From assembly GCF_039555335.1 (NCBI RefSeq), contig NC_092635.1, forward strand, positions 49,372,052 to 49,436,051: a DNA stretch of 64,000 nt, in the 5' to 3' direction. The stretch is from Amphiura filiformis. Taxonomy: Eukaryota; Echinodermata; Ophiuroidea; Amphilepidida; Amphiuridae. Within the stretch, counting starts at the first letter, position 1, and the number at the start of each line of letters is the position of its first letter. Below, piece after piece: positions 46,601 through 58,667 of this stretch. A program made the translations under genes and the position numbers. The notes below the pieces were generated by a model. The model ran no database searches and was not told the DNA's origin. It saw nothing but the letters and a program-made list of their open reading frames with translations.

Positions 46601-47659
46601 AAAGAACAGTAGTTTTAGCTAGTATCCTTCAGATGTTATCAACTCAGACAATCCATAGAGACAAATTCGTCTGACATTTGGTTTGTAATGGAACATTTTC
46701 CAAATGCAAAACATGTAAAAAAACAACTCATGTCCGGATTTTTTTAGGCGGGGAGCATCATTTAATATAAATCATTTTTAATAATAATAATACCGGTAAT
46801 ATGCACTTCTTGATTTATGCTTTTGGATTTTTAAATGTATATGAGTCCCTCTTTCAAATTTTATATTTATGTGTAATCTCGCTATATCATAATTTTGCTG
46901 ATACTTTGGTCAAAATTTACATTAAAATGATCAGAAAAAAACTATTATTGTCAAAATTTCTGTTTTTGGTGTCATGTTATTTATTGTATTTTTGGCGACA
47001 AAAAAGAAAAACCCACCCTATTCTACGGGCGGACCTTTCAACTTCAAGTATAGGGTCGGGTGTTTTTTGTACTTGTTTTTCTAGAGAGAGGCTATCTTAA
47101 AATTACGCTAAAATATCACCAAAATCTGAAGAATTTTTACAAACATATTTTCTATGATTTAAGCAAAATAAATGTCTTTTTTTTAATTCTCAAAAACACA
47201 AATTCCGGGTTGGTTGGGCCCGTAGAGAAGGGTTTTTTCGCAGCCTTTGATACTATTAATTTTTTTTTAAATTTGTAACATTTTATAAAACTTAACTAAA
47301 TATTAACAAAAACTGATGCTAAACTTAAAATTTGTATCCATCATTGAAAATCAATCAATTCCGGAAATTAAACCTGTTATTAAAACCCCAAGCCACGATG
47401 GGTTGATTTGTTTTTAATACACAGAATAATATTTTCCCTCAGTTCATTAATACGGTAGCTACCCAAATCTGCTAAAAATATAAAAGCACACAGTAAATTT
47501 GAAAACATGCAGATAACACTTTGTACTGCATGGATGGTAGTATGTGTGCAATGTACCATGAACAAACAATTACGTAATAGTATTGACTTTTGTTGAACTT
47601 GTTGAATGAGTTAGAACTAAAAGGTCAGTCCAGAGAGTTTCTCTGCTCATACTAATTAC
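46601..47659. other. Intergenic, nothing recognised
   Basis: A/T-rich. The frames near 46801-47278 lack motifs and have a very skewed composition. Confidence 0.4.
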
Positions 47660-47845
47660 TGTTTAAGTGGTAATTTTCGCGTACAGTTATTTTCGCGATT
47701 TGGAGTTACAGAGACATTTTTGCAATTGCTATTTTCGCGATGCTTAGTCTTGCCCTATACTTGCAATACATTATTATATATATTCGCGAGGTGTTAATTT
47801 CGTGGATGGAACTCCATTCGCGAAATCCGCAAAAATAAAACCTTA
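47660..47845. mobile_element. TTTTCGCG-rich MITE
   Basis: AATTTTCGCG and TTATTTTCGCGATTT on the left oppose CGCGAAATCCGCAAAAATAA on the right. The boundaries are approximate. Confidence 0.5.
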
Positions 47846-47959
47846 AATTCACACAGTGCGTTTGCTTTCTGTGAACTTGTTTTCATTAACTTCAGGTAGT
47901 GCACTTGATGAAACTTTCATTAATTGAGTCAAGAAACAGCTTATTTTCAGGGCAACCAT

Positions 47960-48058
47960 TTTCTTGGGGGTGACTTCATTTAGAATCTACACCCCCTGTG
48001 TGAGAGACTAAAGTAATGTCTTCCATACAGGGTGTATATCTTTCAACTGGAATAGCCT
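47960..48058. repeat. CTGGAATTCC-family fragment
   Basis: TCTACACCCCCTGTGTG and CAGGGTGTATATCTTTCAAC then TGGAATAGCC match the terminal parts of the family. Confidence 0.4.
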
Positions 48059-48489
48059 AAAATGTGTATATCATATATATATATACCTGGTATATGGCCG
48101 GATTTACCTTTTGATGGTCCTGTGGGCAAGGCAACATGATTGTCGCAGATCTACTCACTCGAATGGCTTTACCAAGATTGCGCGCAAAGCGCGGCAATTT
48201 AACATTTTAATACTAAATGGGCCAAACTAGGGTTAATTTTGGTCTAAAATAGACCAAAAGGGAGATGCAAATTGTAAATTTTGTCACAACATATCTGTCA
48301 ACTGAGCAGGGGAGGGAGTTCGCCACCCTGCGACTCTTTTTCTTTCCTACTAATAATTAGGGCTTACTCAACAAGAATGTTGGTTGTCATGGTCACCTGG
48401 GCTGTCAATCATGATGATTATAACTACTAGTACCACCAACTTGTGGGGGGGGGGGGGAGAAAACACCCCAACATACATGCACATTGACA

Positions 48490-48880
48490 AATTGCATTGA
48501 ACTGGAAGAGAATGGAATTCCTGATATCTATTTGCACAAAAGGCTGGAAATCCCGACAAATTATTAACAAAACCATCTGGAATTCCAGCACCTCAATGGA
48601 CAAAAATATGGATTATTTTGTTGACCAGAGGCAAAAAAGTCTGGAAATCCAACCAAGGATAAACACAATAAACCTGGAATTCCAAAACCCTCTATATGCC
48701 TTCAGACTAACAAAACGGTGGAAAAATCTGGAAATTTTGCGCCAAGCAAAGGCAGAATAGGCTGGAATTTGGAACAACATAAGTAGAATAGGCTGGAATT
48801 CCGAGCCCCAAAGACCACCAAAAAATCTGGATTTCCGTTGCCCTCTATAGGGGGGTGCATGTTTTATCTGGAATAGCCCA
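48490..48880. repeat. CTGGAATTCC-family element
   Basis: The right end GGGTGCATGTTTTATCTGGA then ATAGCCC is the exact inverse of the left end at 38811. The interior alternates CTGGAATTCC and CTGGAAATCC words about every 40-60 bp. A plus-strand frame across it (48497-48760) reflects these repeats. Confidence 0.6.
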
Positions 48881-49229
48881 ATTACAATTAAATGTCGGGT
48901 TATATCCCGGGGGTTATAATTATAAAGATCACGAACAGGTTTTTAAAACGTTTTTGTAAAATATTTTGGGCAAACATTTTTGCACTAATAACATACTGTT
49001 AGAATGTTTTGCATCGCGTTTAAAAAAATATTTTATGAATGTTATTTAAAAAACGTTTTTATTTTATACCCTTTATATAGCCCGACATTTACAACCTGTT
49101 TTTGTAAAACGCTGGGAATATATAGCAGGTTTGTTTCAAAAATTGATTTCAAACCTGATCATGACCATGTACTTTTTGTTGTTCTTCAATTTACCAAATA
49201 CAATGTTAATAAGAGGCATCAACTTGTAC

Positions 49230-52200
49230 ATACAATACCGTAAGTAATGGCCAAATAGGCCCTATAACAGTACAAAAATAACGATAAAAGTAAAAATAAC
49301 TGATACAACTTTAGAAACAGACAAAATTAAAAAACAATCTGGATCATTCTAGATTTAATTATGTCAACGGACTATACGTCAATTCACCGTACACCGGCCA
49401 TGTTCGGACTAACATTTTTACGCTTTCAAAAGAATTGTACAAAATCTCAAAAAATATGCAATTTTTCGTTTTGATTTTCGATCTTACAACCTCAATAAAA
49501 TTGGAACTAGAGTTAAAACAGAGTTAAACATGTAGTTTAACTAATAAATGGCCAAATATGTCCTACAAAGCTATAATAATGATAAAATAAAATAACATGT
49601 GCTTTGTTGTTCTTCAATTTGCCAATACAGTGTTAAATTTCTATCAACTTGTACACGTGTGAAAATACAAATCTAGGTTAAATCAGTAATGCCAAATATG
49701 CCCTACAACGCTACAATAATGATGAAAATAAACTATGCCTATACGTTCTAATTCACCATACACCATGTTCGAACTGGTACATTTTTACGCTTTCAAAATC
49801 TCTGGAATTGGAATTGGAACAAGAGTTAAAACTGAGTTTTCCTAGGTTAACTAAAAATGGCCAACTGAAATAGGTCCTCAAAATAACATGTGCTTTGGTG
49901 TTCTTCTATTTACCACTATAATGTTACATGTCATCTTCAGTAAGGGACATCAACAAGTTGTACATGTATACATCTTCTCTGATGTATACAATACTAGCAT
50001 AAAATGTGTAAAATACAAAGTCAACTAAGTAATGACCAAACGGGCCCTACAACGCTATAATAATGATAAAATGAAAACAAATAACTGATACAACTTTAGA
50101 CACAGACAATATAATATTATTTAAAAACAATCTGGATCATTTTAGATTTAACGAATTGTGTCAATGCCTAAACGATCTACAAGAATTCAAAAATAATTTC
50201 AAAATAATTGTACAAATCACAAATGCAATTTTTCGTTTCGATATTTGATCTTGCATCCATAATGAAATTGGAACAAGAGTTAAAACTGAGTTGTCCTAGT
50301 TTAACTAAAAAATGGCCAATAGGTCCTAAAAAGCTATAAAAATTATAAAAATAAAATAACATGTGCATTTGTAGTCTTTGTAGTTCATCAGTTTACCAAT
50401 ACAATGTTAAATTTCATCTTCAGTAAGTGGCATCAGCTTGTACATACAATAACATAAAATGTGTGAAAATACAAGGTGAGCAAATAACTGATAGCCTACA
50501 ACTTTACACACATAAATTATAAATAAACAATCAGGATCGGTCTAGATTTAACTAAATTTTCAACGGACTATGCCTCCCGGGGGGGGGGGCACTTCAATAT
50601 GAAATGGATATAGGTGTAGGGCTGGCACTTTCGCAGTAAGGGGCATTCGGTGAGAGCAAAATGTAAAAAATATGGGGTCATTGGGTGAGAGCATGATTTT
50701 TGGCATTCGGTGAGAGCAAAATGTAAAAAATATGGGGTCATTGGGTGAGAACATGACAAAAAACAGCGTCAAAAAACATCGAAATTTGAATTTTTTGTTC
50801 AAAAAAGCTTCAAATTCCTTTGTTTTTTCAAAAATAGGTAACAAAATCAGTGAAAAATGAAAGTTGCTGTTCAAATTGAAAAATAAGGGTCTTTGGGTGA
50901 CAGATCAAATAGAAAAATAAGGGGTCTTTGGGTGACAGAACATGTGTTCGTAAAAAAAATATGGGGTCTTTGGGTGAGAGCGACGCTGAAAAAGGGGGTC
51001 TTAACAGCCCTACATACGCGTCACCTCCAAAGTGGGAGTGCCCCCCCCCGGGCTATGCCTATACGTCCTAATTCACCGTACATGTTCCAACCGGTACATT
51101 TTTACAAAAGAATTTTACAAAATCTCAAATGCAATATTTCGTTTCGAATTTCGATCTGAATTACAACCATAATGAAATTGCAACATGAGTTAAAACTGAG
51201 TTGTCCTAGGTTAACTAAGAAATCACCAAATGTGCCCTACAACGCTATAATAATGATAAAACTAAAACAAACAACTAGAAACAGCCACAGAAAATATTAA
51301 AAAACAATCTTGATCATTCTAGATTTTTAAAACTAAACTAGGGCACAACAGCGGCGGAACAGAGGAGCCAGTGGCTCCCCCCAACACACACTTTATCAAC
51401 TCGGCCTGTCCTCCCACCGTAATCAAACCCATAAAGTGCTGTGTGTCACAGTCACATGCCTGGGTGAACATAAATAATTAATTCTCTTATTATACACCCT
51501 GAAGAAAGTACAAAAATGATGCACCAAATGGCTTCAATTGGACCTTCATTTTGGACAATTTTCTCACTTCTGAGGGAAAATTTCCCCTTCAGACATCCCC
51601 TGTTCGCTTCTGTTTTGGTCACCCAACACTGTATTGTGGAGCAATAATTCATACAATAATAGTGAAAACGAATGGCTTTCATTTGGCCTCATTTCACCAA
51701 TAATGTGCCTTCAATAATTTTGTTTCTCACTTCTCCTAGGCACAATCACCCTTAGACACCCAGCTTTGACGTGGCGGGACGCAAAGCGGCCATTATTTAC
51801 ATGTTACTTTATTCTACATCCGACACTGACTCCCTCCCCCACACCCCCACCGCACACCCACCCCTCCCCCCACACACACACTTTCAAAATCGGTCCGACG
51901 TCGCCGTTGATTTGTCAACGATATGTGTACACGTCCTAATAGTAGTACACCATATTCGGACTGATATACGTTTTTACCTTTCAAAAGACTTGTACAAATC
52001 TAAAATGCAAATTTTCGATTTCAAAAAATGCCGTATCTTACAACCATAATAAAATTGGAACAAAAGTTAAAATTGAGTTTTCCTGCGTTAACAAAAAAAT
52101 GGCCAAATAAATGTAGGTCCTACAATGCTATAATAATGATAAAAGTTATAAAGAAAGATGCACCATTTTACATTGTGGATAATGTATACAAGTACATTAA

Positions 52201-52298
52201 ATATTTACAATTTAACCATATCAAAATGTAAACTGATCAAATTAGGTTGTGGACGTTTATCCATAAAAATATGTTAATTTATTTTCTTTCTTATTTAA
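49230..52298. repeat. Degraded long-unit repeat array
   Basis: At least eight irregularly spaced copies (about 49250, 49552, 49691, 49858, 50031, 50313, 51222 and 52098) of a block containing ATGGCCAAATA, CCTACAACGCTATAATAATG and ATAAAATAAAATAAC. They alternate with copies of GAAATTGGAACAAGAGTTAA then AACTGAG, and AACAATCTGGATCATT then AGATTTAAC. Related single units are at 3895-4254, 11290-12480 and 13262-14430. No protein coding was seen. An 8-bp-duplication element is inserted at 50576. Confidence 0.65.
50576..51052. mobile_element. CCCGG-ended element, 477 bp, 8-bp duplication
   Basis: The ends CCCGGGGGGGGGGCACTTC and GGGAGTGCCCCCCCCCGGG are inverted repeats. The 8-bp repeat CTATGCCT flanks it (50568-50575, 51053-51060). 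The interior repeats TGGGGTCATTGGGTGAGAG and GGGTCTTTGGGTGACAG about six times. A partial copy is at 1-207. Confidence 0.9.
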
Positions 52299-52636
52299 AG
52301 GAGTATTTCGTGATCCTAGCATCCTCTTTTTATGACATTTTTCAGTACATATCCACGAAAAAAGCATATTCCCAAAATTTCAGTTGATTCCGATTTTGCG
52401 TTTACGAGTTATGCATGATTATGTGTATTACACTGCTCCATAGACAATACGTTGTAATTTCGTTCTGGGGCACCAGAACAAAATTCAAATTTCATGATAT
52501 CTTTGCTAAACGAATTAATCTGCAAGAAATATTTTGTACATAAACATTATGTAGCCAGAGTATTTCAGTGATATAAAAATCTCAACTTGTTTTGAGAAAA
52601 GTCGGGGGATGAGGCTGTGGATCACGAAATGCCCTT
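52299..52636. mobile_element. TTAA-flanked MITE, 338 bp
   Basis: The ends AGGAGTATTTCGTGATCC and GGATCACGAAATGCCCTT are flanked by TTAA at 52295-52298 and 52637-52640. It shares its ends with the 1056-bp element at 31972. Confidence 0.8.
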
Positions 52637-52640
52637 TTAA

Positions 52641-53316
52641 ACTGATTACAATCATAACATAACCAATTGCAAATGTGTGAATTAACAGAAATTATTAACT
52701 GTCGGCCTCCGGTAATTAGAATAACATTAGTACATCTTGTAACAATGTTTTGCTTATAACACGTGTTATTCTATAAATAACTGATACACTTATAGAACCA
52801 TCCCCATTCCCCACCGACAACATTTAAACAAAAACTGGATCATTCAAGAATTAACTTAATTTGTCAGTGGCATGCCTACATGTCCTAATACACCATATTC
52901 GGACGGGTACATTTTTTTTACCTTTCAACAGAATTTTCTACAATCTCAAATGCAAAATGAAAACTGCCAAATCTGATAACCATAGTACAATTTGAAAAAC
53001 GGTTTAATCAAACAGAATGAGTAGAAGAACATTATAAACATATGGATCTACCCCTTATTATAATAGTTGTCAGCACTACTATCACCTGTATTAAATGTTT
53101 ACTAAGAATGATCAAGCTATGTACAGTATACATGTAAAATCAGTTATTTAGCCGATCTTGTGGAATGGTTTCAATAATTGATTGAAAAAAAGACACACTA
53201 ACTGCTAAATATGTATACATCCAAGCAGCTTGAACTACAAATTAGCCCCTGATAGAGGGCAGGGCTTGAAGAATGAGGAAAATTATGGGTTAAAGGTTTT
53301 AAGAAGTAGAATATAT
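52641..53316. repeat. Outlying fragments of the long-unit array
   Basis: Scattered matches such as AAAAACTGGATCATTCAAGA and CACCATATTCGGACGGGTAC resemble units at 49-52 kb. No gene was seen. Confidence 0.4.
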
Positions 53317-53577
53317 ATTCTATGGTGTCAAGGTCAGTGGGCTTTGTTGCCTTGCGGGGCCCTTCTATATTGAGCTCTTTTGGAGTGTGTAGTCGTCGTA
53401 TGGTAGTCTCCGGCCTCGGGTCTGCCAGCCCTGCGGCCTTGGATTTTTTTTATTGCCACTGGGGGCCCAGTATCAACAAAACATCCAAGGCCGCAGGGCC
53501 GGAGACACCCATACGACGACTAAACACTCAAGTGAGTTCCAATATAGAAGAAAGCCCACTGATCTTGACAGCATAGA
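53317..53577. mobile_element. Imperfect palindrome, 261 bp
   Basis: The outer TTCTATGGTGTCAAGGTCAG and inner CTCCGGCC, CTGCGGCCTTGGAT and CATACGACGACTA blocks are all mirrored on the right side, around CCACTGGGGGCCCAG. It looks like a fold-back element. The target duplication is not distinct from the palindrome. Confidence 0.65.
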
Positions 53578-53608
53578 AATGTGAGGACATCAAAATTGTC
53601 CTCACATT
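53578..53608. repeat. Hairpin next to the palindrome
   Basis: AATGTGAGGACA and TGTCCTCACATT form a perfect 12-bp stem with a short A/T loop. Confidence 0.7.
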
Positions 53609-54139
53609 GTACATGTAGTATAGAATAATGTCCTTACTTGTAATACTATATAATGCAATATAACTATACATGATGTACATAGGGTTGACATCCTCGGTTG
53701 CCGGTGCGGCACTTGCTCGTACTAGTGGTGAGGATTCTCATGTGCACCATTTAAACAAGTGAAACTATGAGAGTGACTTTCAGATGAGTGAATAGGCTCG
53801 AAGAGTCACTAATGTCCACTTGAAATAGATATAACAAATAATTATGCTATTACATCACATACATGTAATATCATCGTTGGTAACCATGGTAACTCGTGGG
53901 TAGACGTGTTTACCGCCTAGATTTTCCTACCAATCGACAGTAATTGCGTACAGCATTACTTGTATGTTTACAAACAATCATCTAAACATGGCCATTAAAA
54001 CTGAGACATATAAAGTATAGAACGGTTACGATTTGAAAAAGCTAGTAACAAACCAATCATTAGTTATTAAAATGTAGGTACTTATTATAATGCAACCGCT
54101 CTCGTGAAGTGTTGATTCAGGCAATGACTTTTACTCTCC
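53609..54139. other. Downstream flank of gene 3, nothing recognised
   Basis: No gene or repeat boundary was supported. The gene 3/gene 2 3' homology starts at about 54140. Confidence 0.4.
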
Positions 54140-54292
54140 TCGTATCATTGTATTTCCCTGTTCGTTATATGTACAATACATATAAGCCTCATATACTATA
54201 CATTGTACACAATAGTGCCTATAGTAAACTTCTGTTGCCTACAAAGGTAGCAAAACATTGTCTAATCTTAATCTAAAGATCTTTGTGATTGA
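54140..54292 (-). other. Probable 3' UTR of gene 3
   Basis: This matches the sequence after the gene 2 stop, with a short extra stretch rich in ATACAT/ATATAC near 54165-54215. Confidence 0.5.
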
Positions 54293-56005
54293 TTAAGCAA
54301 AATGCCATTCCAGCATTCTGTCCATTCCACGACACTGGTTCACACTGACACGAGCATTGTGTCTATAACGAAAAGGAACAACCTTGTTGGAGTTGCCACG
54401 TCGGAAGTCACGCAGCTGTAGCCCTTCACTTTGCTTCACTGTCTGAAATGTCGGCGGTTTTGTAGACTGCGAATCTTTGTTAACTGCCAGATATTCCGCT
54501 CTTAGGTAGCTAACAAACCAACTCATGTTGTTGAAGTATTCTTGCAAGAAATAATACTCTTGATAAGTATCTTTCCTGCATTCCTTGATCATTGCCCACG
54601 GATTTGCAAGTCTTATTATCATCTCCATGTCATCACTGTGGGTATCAAACACTGCCAAACGTCTACACGAAGCAGTGAACACATCATCATCACGATCAAT
54701 ATAGGGACCGATAAAATACCAATTCCAGTGTTGCGTAATGATCGTTGAGCACTTGTTCTTACGATTAAGAAGCGGCTTCATCGCCTTCAACAAAGCTGGT
54801 GTTCCTGAAAAGTCAGCAATGTTTGATGTGAATATGCGATCAAATTGGTACGATTCTATGTTGAAATGTGCCGATAAGTTGAGACAGTTGCATATAATGA
54901 TGGATACATGTTGAGCCCCAGCCTTTATACTTGCGATAGTCCGTTTGATCTGATCTGATATGAAGGAATGAAACATCACAACAATGGACTTGTTGTAATG
55001 GTGCTTCTTCACTTTCAGGTAATCCCATTCACTAAATGCCATCAGATGATATTCGATGCAATAAACAAATCTACCAGACATAAGGATACGTGTGATTGCT
55101 GGGGTAGCGTTCACATGGGAGTCTTTCCCCTGTGTAAACAAGTAACCCGTCAATGTGGGATTGTCATACGTAAGACTACAGGCATTCACACCTGGAATGA
55201 AATTGCCGTGTTTATCATACTCATCATACGATGGAATCAACTCACTTGGCAATCCCTTACGGTACATTCTCTGACCTTCTTCCAATTCTTGATATTGGTA
55301 CAACAATCTCTTGCGCTGTTCTTGGAGATCAATGTAATTTGGATAACCCTTCCTACATTCCAACTCAAGCCACCCTTTCCATACCGGTCGCATGACAATC
55401 ATATCTATTTTGGTCAGAAGTTTTAAGGCTCCTCCAGTAACCTTATTAAGATCATCAGCTGAAAGACCTAGGAGCGCTCTCAAGCAATCTACCAAAAACT
55501 TGTAGTCTTCTTCAGACAAATGAAGAGAGTACCAGATGGTGGTGATTCTTTCTGCAATGTTGGGGTCATCAGAGTACATTATCATCATGTACAGTTGTAG
55601 TACATTTCTAGCTTGCACATATGGATCGAAATCGTTGAGAACGGTGTGCAAGGTGCCTTTGAACTCGTTCGGTAAAGACGCAACTGTATGAATCCAGTTT
55701 CTAAGATTACCGCAACCTGCAGACAGAATGGAATAACTCCCTTCCAGTGGATCTTGCTTTGATGTCTTTGCTGACTTTACATCCTCACTGCATAATTCAT
55801 TGCCAGGTAAATTCAACAAATCAATAGCAAGTGCATTGCCGATATAGTATGGACATCTCATTACCTGGTTCTGAAGATTAACCTTGAGTGATGCAACTGC
55901 TGCTTTGATTTCTCGTATGCATTTTTGACAACTTGGTTTGTGCTCTTTCCAGTGTTGACGTTGACAGGTTTCTCCGCAGTACCAGGCATTGCAACACGCC
56001 GTACA
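54293..56005 (-). CDS. Gene 3, exon 2: second MYND half, DUF4470-type domain and C-terminal region
   Basis: This encodes residues 69-638 of a 638-aa protein and ends in TAA. The acceptor is ATCACCAG at 56006 in phase 0. C69, C72, C78, C82, H90 and C94 complete MYND finger 2. The DUF4470-type segment lies at about 122-215 (SILSAGCGNLRNW, LHTVLNDFDPYVQARNVL). The rest aligns with gene 2 throughout, ending LEWHFA. The frame can be extended 17 codons upstream into the intron, but the conserved junction and acceptor argue against that. The frame is intact despite heavy surrounding transposon load, which suggests selection on the protein. Its role is unknown; MYND fingers imply a protein-interaction function. 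Confidence 0.9.
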   Translation of the reverse strand, partial: CTACCNAWYCGETCQRQHWKEHKPSCQKCIREIKAAVASLKVNLQNQVMRCPYYIGNALAIDLLNLPGNELCSEDVKSAKTSKQDPLEGSYSILSAGCGNLRNWIHTVASLPNEFKGTLHTVLNDFDPYVQARNVLQLYMMIMYSDDPNIAERITTIWYSLHLSEEDYKFLVDCLRALLGLSADDLNKVTGGALKLLTKIDMIVMRPVWKGWLELECRKGYPNYIDLQEQRKRLLYQYQELEEGQRMYRKGLPSELIPSYDEYDKHGNFIPGVNACSLTYDNPTLTGYLFTQGKDSHVNATPAITRILMSGRFVYCIEYHLMAFSEWDYLKVKKHHYNKSIVVMFHSFISDQIKRTIASIKAGAQHVSIIICNCLNLSAHFNIESYQFDRIFTSNIADFSGTPALLKAMKPLLNRKNKCSTIITQHWNWYFIGPYIDRDDDVFTASCRRLAVFDTHSDDMEMIIRLANPWAMIKECRKDTYQEYYFLQEYFNNMSWFVSYLRAEYLAVNKDSQSTKPPTFQTVKQSEGLQLRDFRRGNSNKVVPFRYRHNARVSVNQCRGMDRMLEWHFA

Positions 56006-56764
56006 CTGGTGATAAACAAAACAAAAAAGAAAACCGAAATTAAGATTATTATCCACTTGGGAGAAACCAAAAGTAATATTGAATTGACCTACTTGGTATA
56101 GTCTTTCCTGCTATGTTGCCTGGCACGCATCATCACAATTTCCATTGTTTTTTGCCTGGCAGTATGCACGCGCATCATATTTTGTTCAAGGCTTGTGCTT
56201 TTAAAACTATCGCCACATCATAAGAATGCTATTGAACAGTGTAGTGGTTGTATGCAGTTCACTCAAGCATATCCATATACCAGTCCCTTGCATTGGTTGA
56301 TATAAACATTGAGGTCAACTCATCTATAGGCAATTAACATTTTCTGCATCTATATTGCACACACAATTGTACAGCTAATAGTGTTATACCTGGTAGCTAT
56401 TGCAGATAGATCCTTCTTGCGAAAGCAATTGATTCCATTCATTGCTGTAACAACTGAAATCTGATAACTGCTTCAGGCAAGTGTTTAAAATTTCTCAGTC
56501 ATTGACCAGGCTGATAAATTTTCCAAATTGCGAAGGAGAGTGAGGGGGGAGGAGCGGGTGGAGGAGAGGAGATAGGAGGGAAGAGGAGAGAAAGATAGCA
56601 AGTAGAAGAAGGAGGAATTGACCGAGGTTCCCAATTTCACTGTTACCAAGTACTTTTTTCAAACTCATTTCTATTCAGCTTATTTTAATTTTTTCCATTT
56701 ATTGATCATACTGATAAAGTTTGCAAATTGAGAGTAATAGTTCAAGAGATTTCAGCTCATATGC

Positions 56765-57935
56765 ACTACAATCGTGCAAATTAATGTGTTAAAGTTGCCA
56801 TATTTGGCAGAGTTATAGTACTTATAGAGGTGATTAATCTAGGCTGTGGACTGGAACCATTTCAACAGCACCCCTCATTTAGTGGAAAAAGGTCATTGAA
56901 CTTTGAAAAGGAGGTCAAGTTCAAAGTTATTCAAACTTGCTCAGCCTCAAACCCACACCATCGTCATCCTGTGGCCAAAAGGATTCAGAAAAAGTATACT
57001 TTGACCTATCTATGACGTGCGGTTATGCCGTAATGGGCAAAAATGTAACATAAACATTGTGACGTCATGTCTAACTTTGGCTCTGCAGGGGGCAAAAATG
57101 AATATTTGTCTGATTTTGTTGAAATTGGTCTCAAATTATTCGTCTCATTACAACAAAGGAGAAAAAGAATAGCCATAACTCTGTAAGAGTATTAAGGGGT
57201 ACTACACCCTAGCCAATTTTTTTATTTTTGCATTTTCTCAAAAATTATAGCACATTGGTGACAAGTAAGATATGTATATTATAGGGCAAGGACTACAACT
57301 ACTGCATTGAAAATTCAGCAACTCAAGGCAAGTAGTTATTGATTTATTGATCAAATATTGGTTTTCCCTCATTTTTGACTGTAATTCCACAACAGTTGTC
57401 TGTGCTGAAATAAAATTTCCATCCAGTGTAGCAGTTGTAGTCCTTGCCCCTATAATATACATATCTTACTTGTTACCAATGCTCTATAATTTTTGAGAAA
57501 AATGCAAAAATAGGCACAAAATTGGGCAGGGGTGTAGTACCCCCTTAACCAGGTAACAACAATTGTCACGGTCAAATTGACTCGATATAGAATTCAATGC
57601 GACTCAGTGGATATTGTCCTATTTTGCTTTATTACCAAGGTAACGAAATATCCTGCAGAGTGCAGAGGGAAACTATTCTTTTTCTGATTTCTCATGACAA
57701 AACAAATAGTTTGAGACCATTTTCAACAAAATCAGAGCAATTTTCATTTTCGCCCCCTGTGGAGTCCAATCAATTTTGAACTTAACCACTGTGTAAAAGT
57801 TCAGTGACCTTTTCCCACAAAATATGGGTGCTGTTGAAATGGCTCCATAGCCTATAATGATTAGCTCTATAAGTACCGTATCTCTGCCAAATATAGCAAA
57901 TTTAAAATGATTTGCACTATGGTTACGGCAATCTA
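56765..57935. repeat. Large imperfect inverted repeat with a MITE in its centre
   Basis: The left arm (about 56765-57180) carries GCCATATTTGGCAGAG, GAACCATTTCAACAGCACCC and GGTCATTGAACTTTG. The right arm (about 57640-57935) carries their inverses, such as GGTGCTGTTGAAATGGCTCC and CTCTGCCAAATATAGC. The TTAA element at 57196 sits between them. Confidence 0.65.
57196..57544. mobile_element. piggyBac-like MITE, 349 bp, intact
   Basis: The ends GGGGTACTACACCCT and GGGGTGTAGTACCCCC are flanked by TTAA (57192-57195, 57545-57548). The inner hairpin arms are ATATGTATATTATAGGGCAA and TTGCCCCTATAATATACATA. It serves as the reference for the interrupted copies at 10549 and 23827. Confidence 0.85.
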
Positions 57936-57949
57936 TTGGACTATAAAAT

Positions 57950-58667
57950 ATCACACACATTAAGCACATAAAGAAAGTTCAAAAATTATAAGATGACAAA
58001 AGAACAATTCAAAAGATAACAAAGAAAGACAAAAAAGAAATCAAAAACACCAACAGACTAAATAAGTGCATGAGGGAAGAGACAGAAAGAGATTGGGCTG
58101 AAAGCAAAAGGAGAGGGAGGGGAAAAGAAGAAGAGGGAGACACGCATGATGCTTTTAGTCTCAAATCTTTTTTAAAGTGTCACATAAATATGGACCAGTC
58201 TAACATCAAACTTGAGTTCGACCTGCTGTAGGCCTATCCTGCCAGTAAAATCTAATAATACGATGAGAGACATGAGCAAGAAGGGCGCTTAACATTTCAA
58301 ACACAGGTTTTCCACATATCTTGTCTTATCCAGCTTTTATTGACAGATATGAGTATGATATGTAACAATGAGATCAAGTCATAGATCAAGTCACAAAATC
58401 ACTTGCGCTGTTGTTTCTGAACGATAAACTCCCAGAAACTTAAGATATAAATAAAAAAAGACCCTTACTATGAGTATTATGACTCAAAACGAAAAGGTTA
58501 TCAAATATTTTGAGTGCAAAGCCGTTATTTGTTAGTATGGTCGCTGCTTGCACTCAGTGAATTGCCTAGGACATTTCATGGATTATATACAATCAGTTTA
58601 TAGTAATTTGGTATTCACCATTTGCATAGTGGCATGAAGAAAAAATTGAAATAATAATTGTGCAGGC
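57950..58667. other. Gene 3 intron, little recognised
   Basis: A purine-rich stretch lies at about 58020-58150. Otherwise no gene or repeat boundaries were seen. Confidence 0.4.

Noticed and set aside
49230-52298. CRISPR-like array
   Set aside because: The recurring blocks are long, irregularly spaced and imperfect, and the genome context is eukaryotic.
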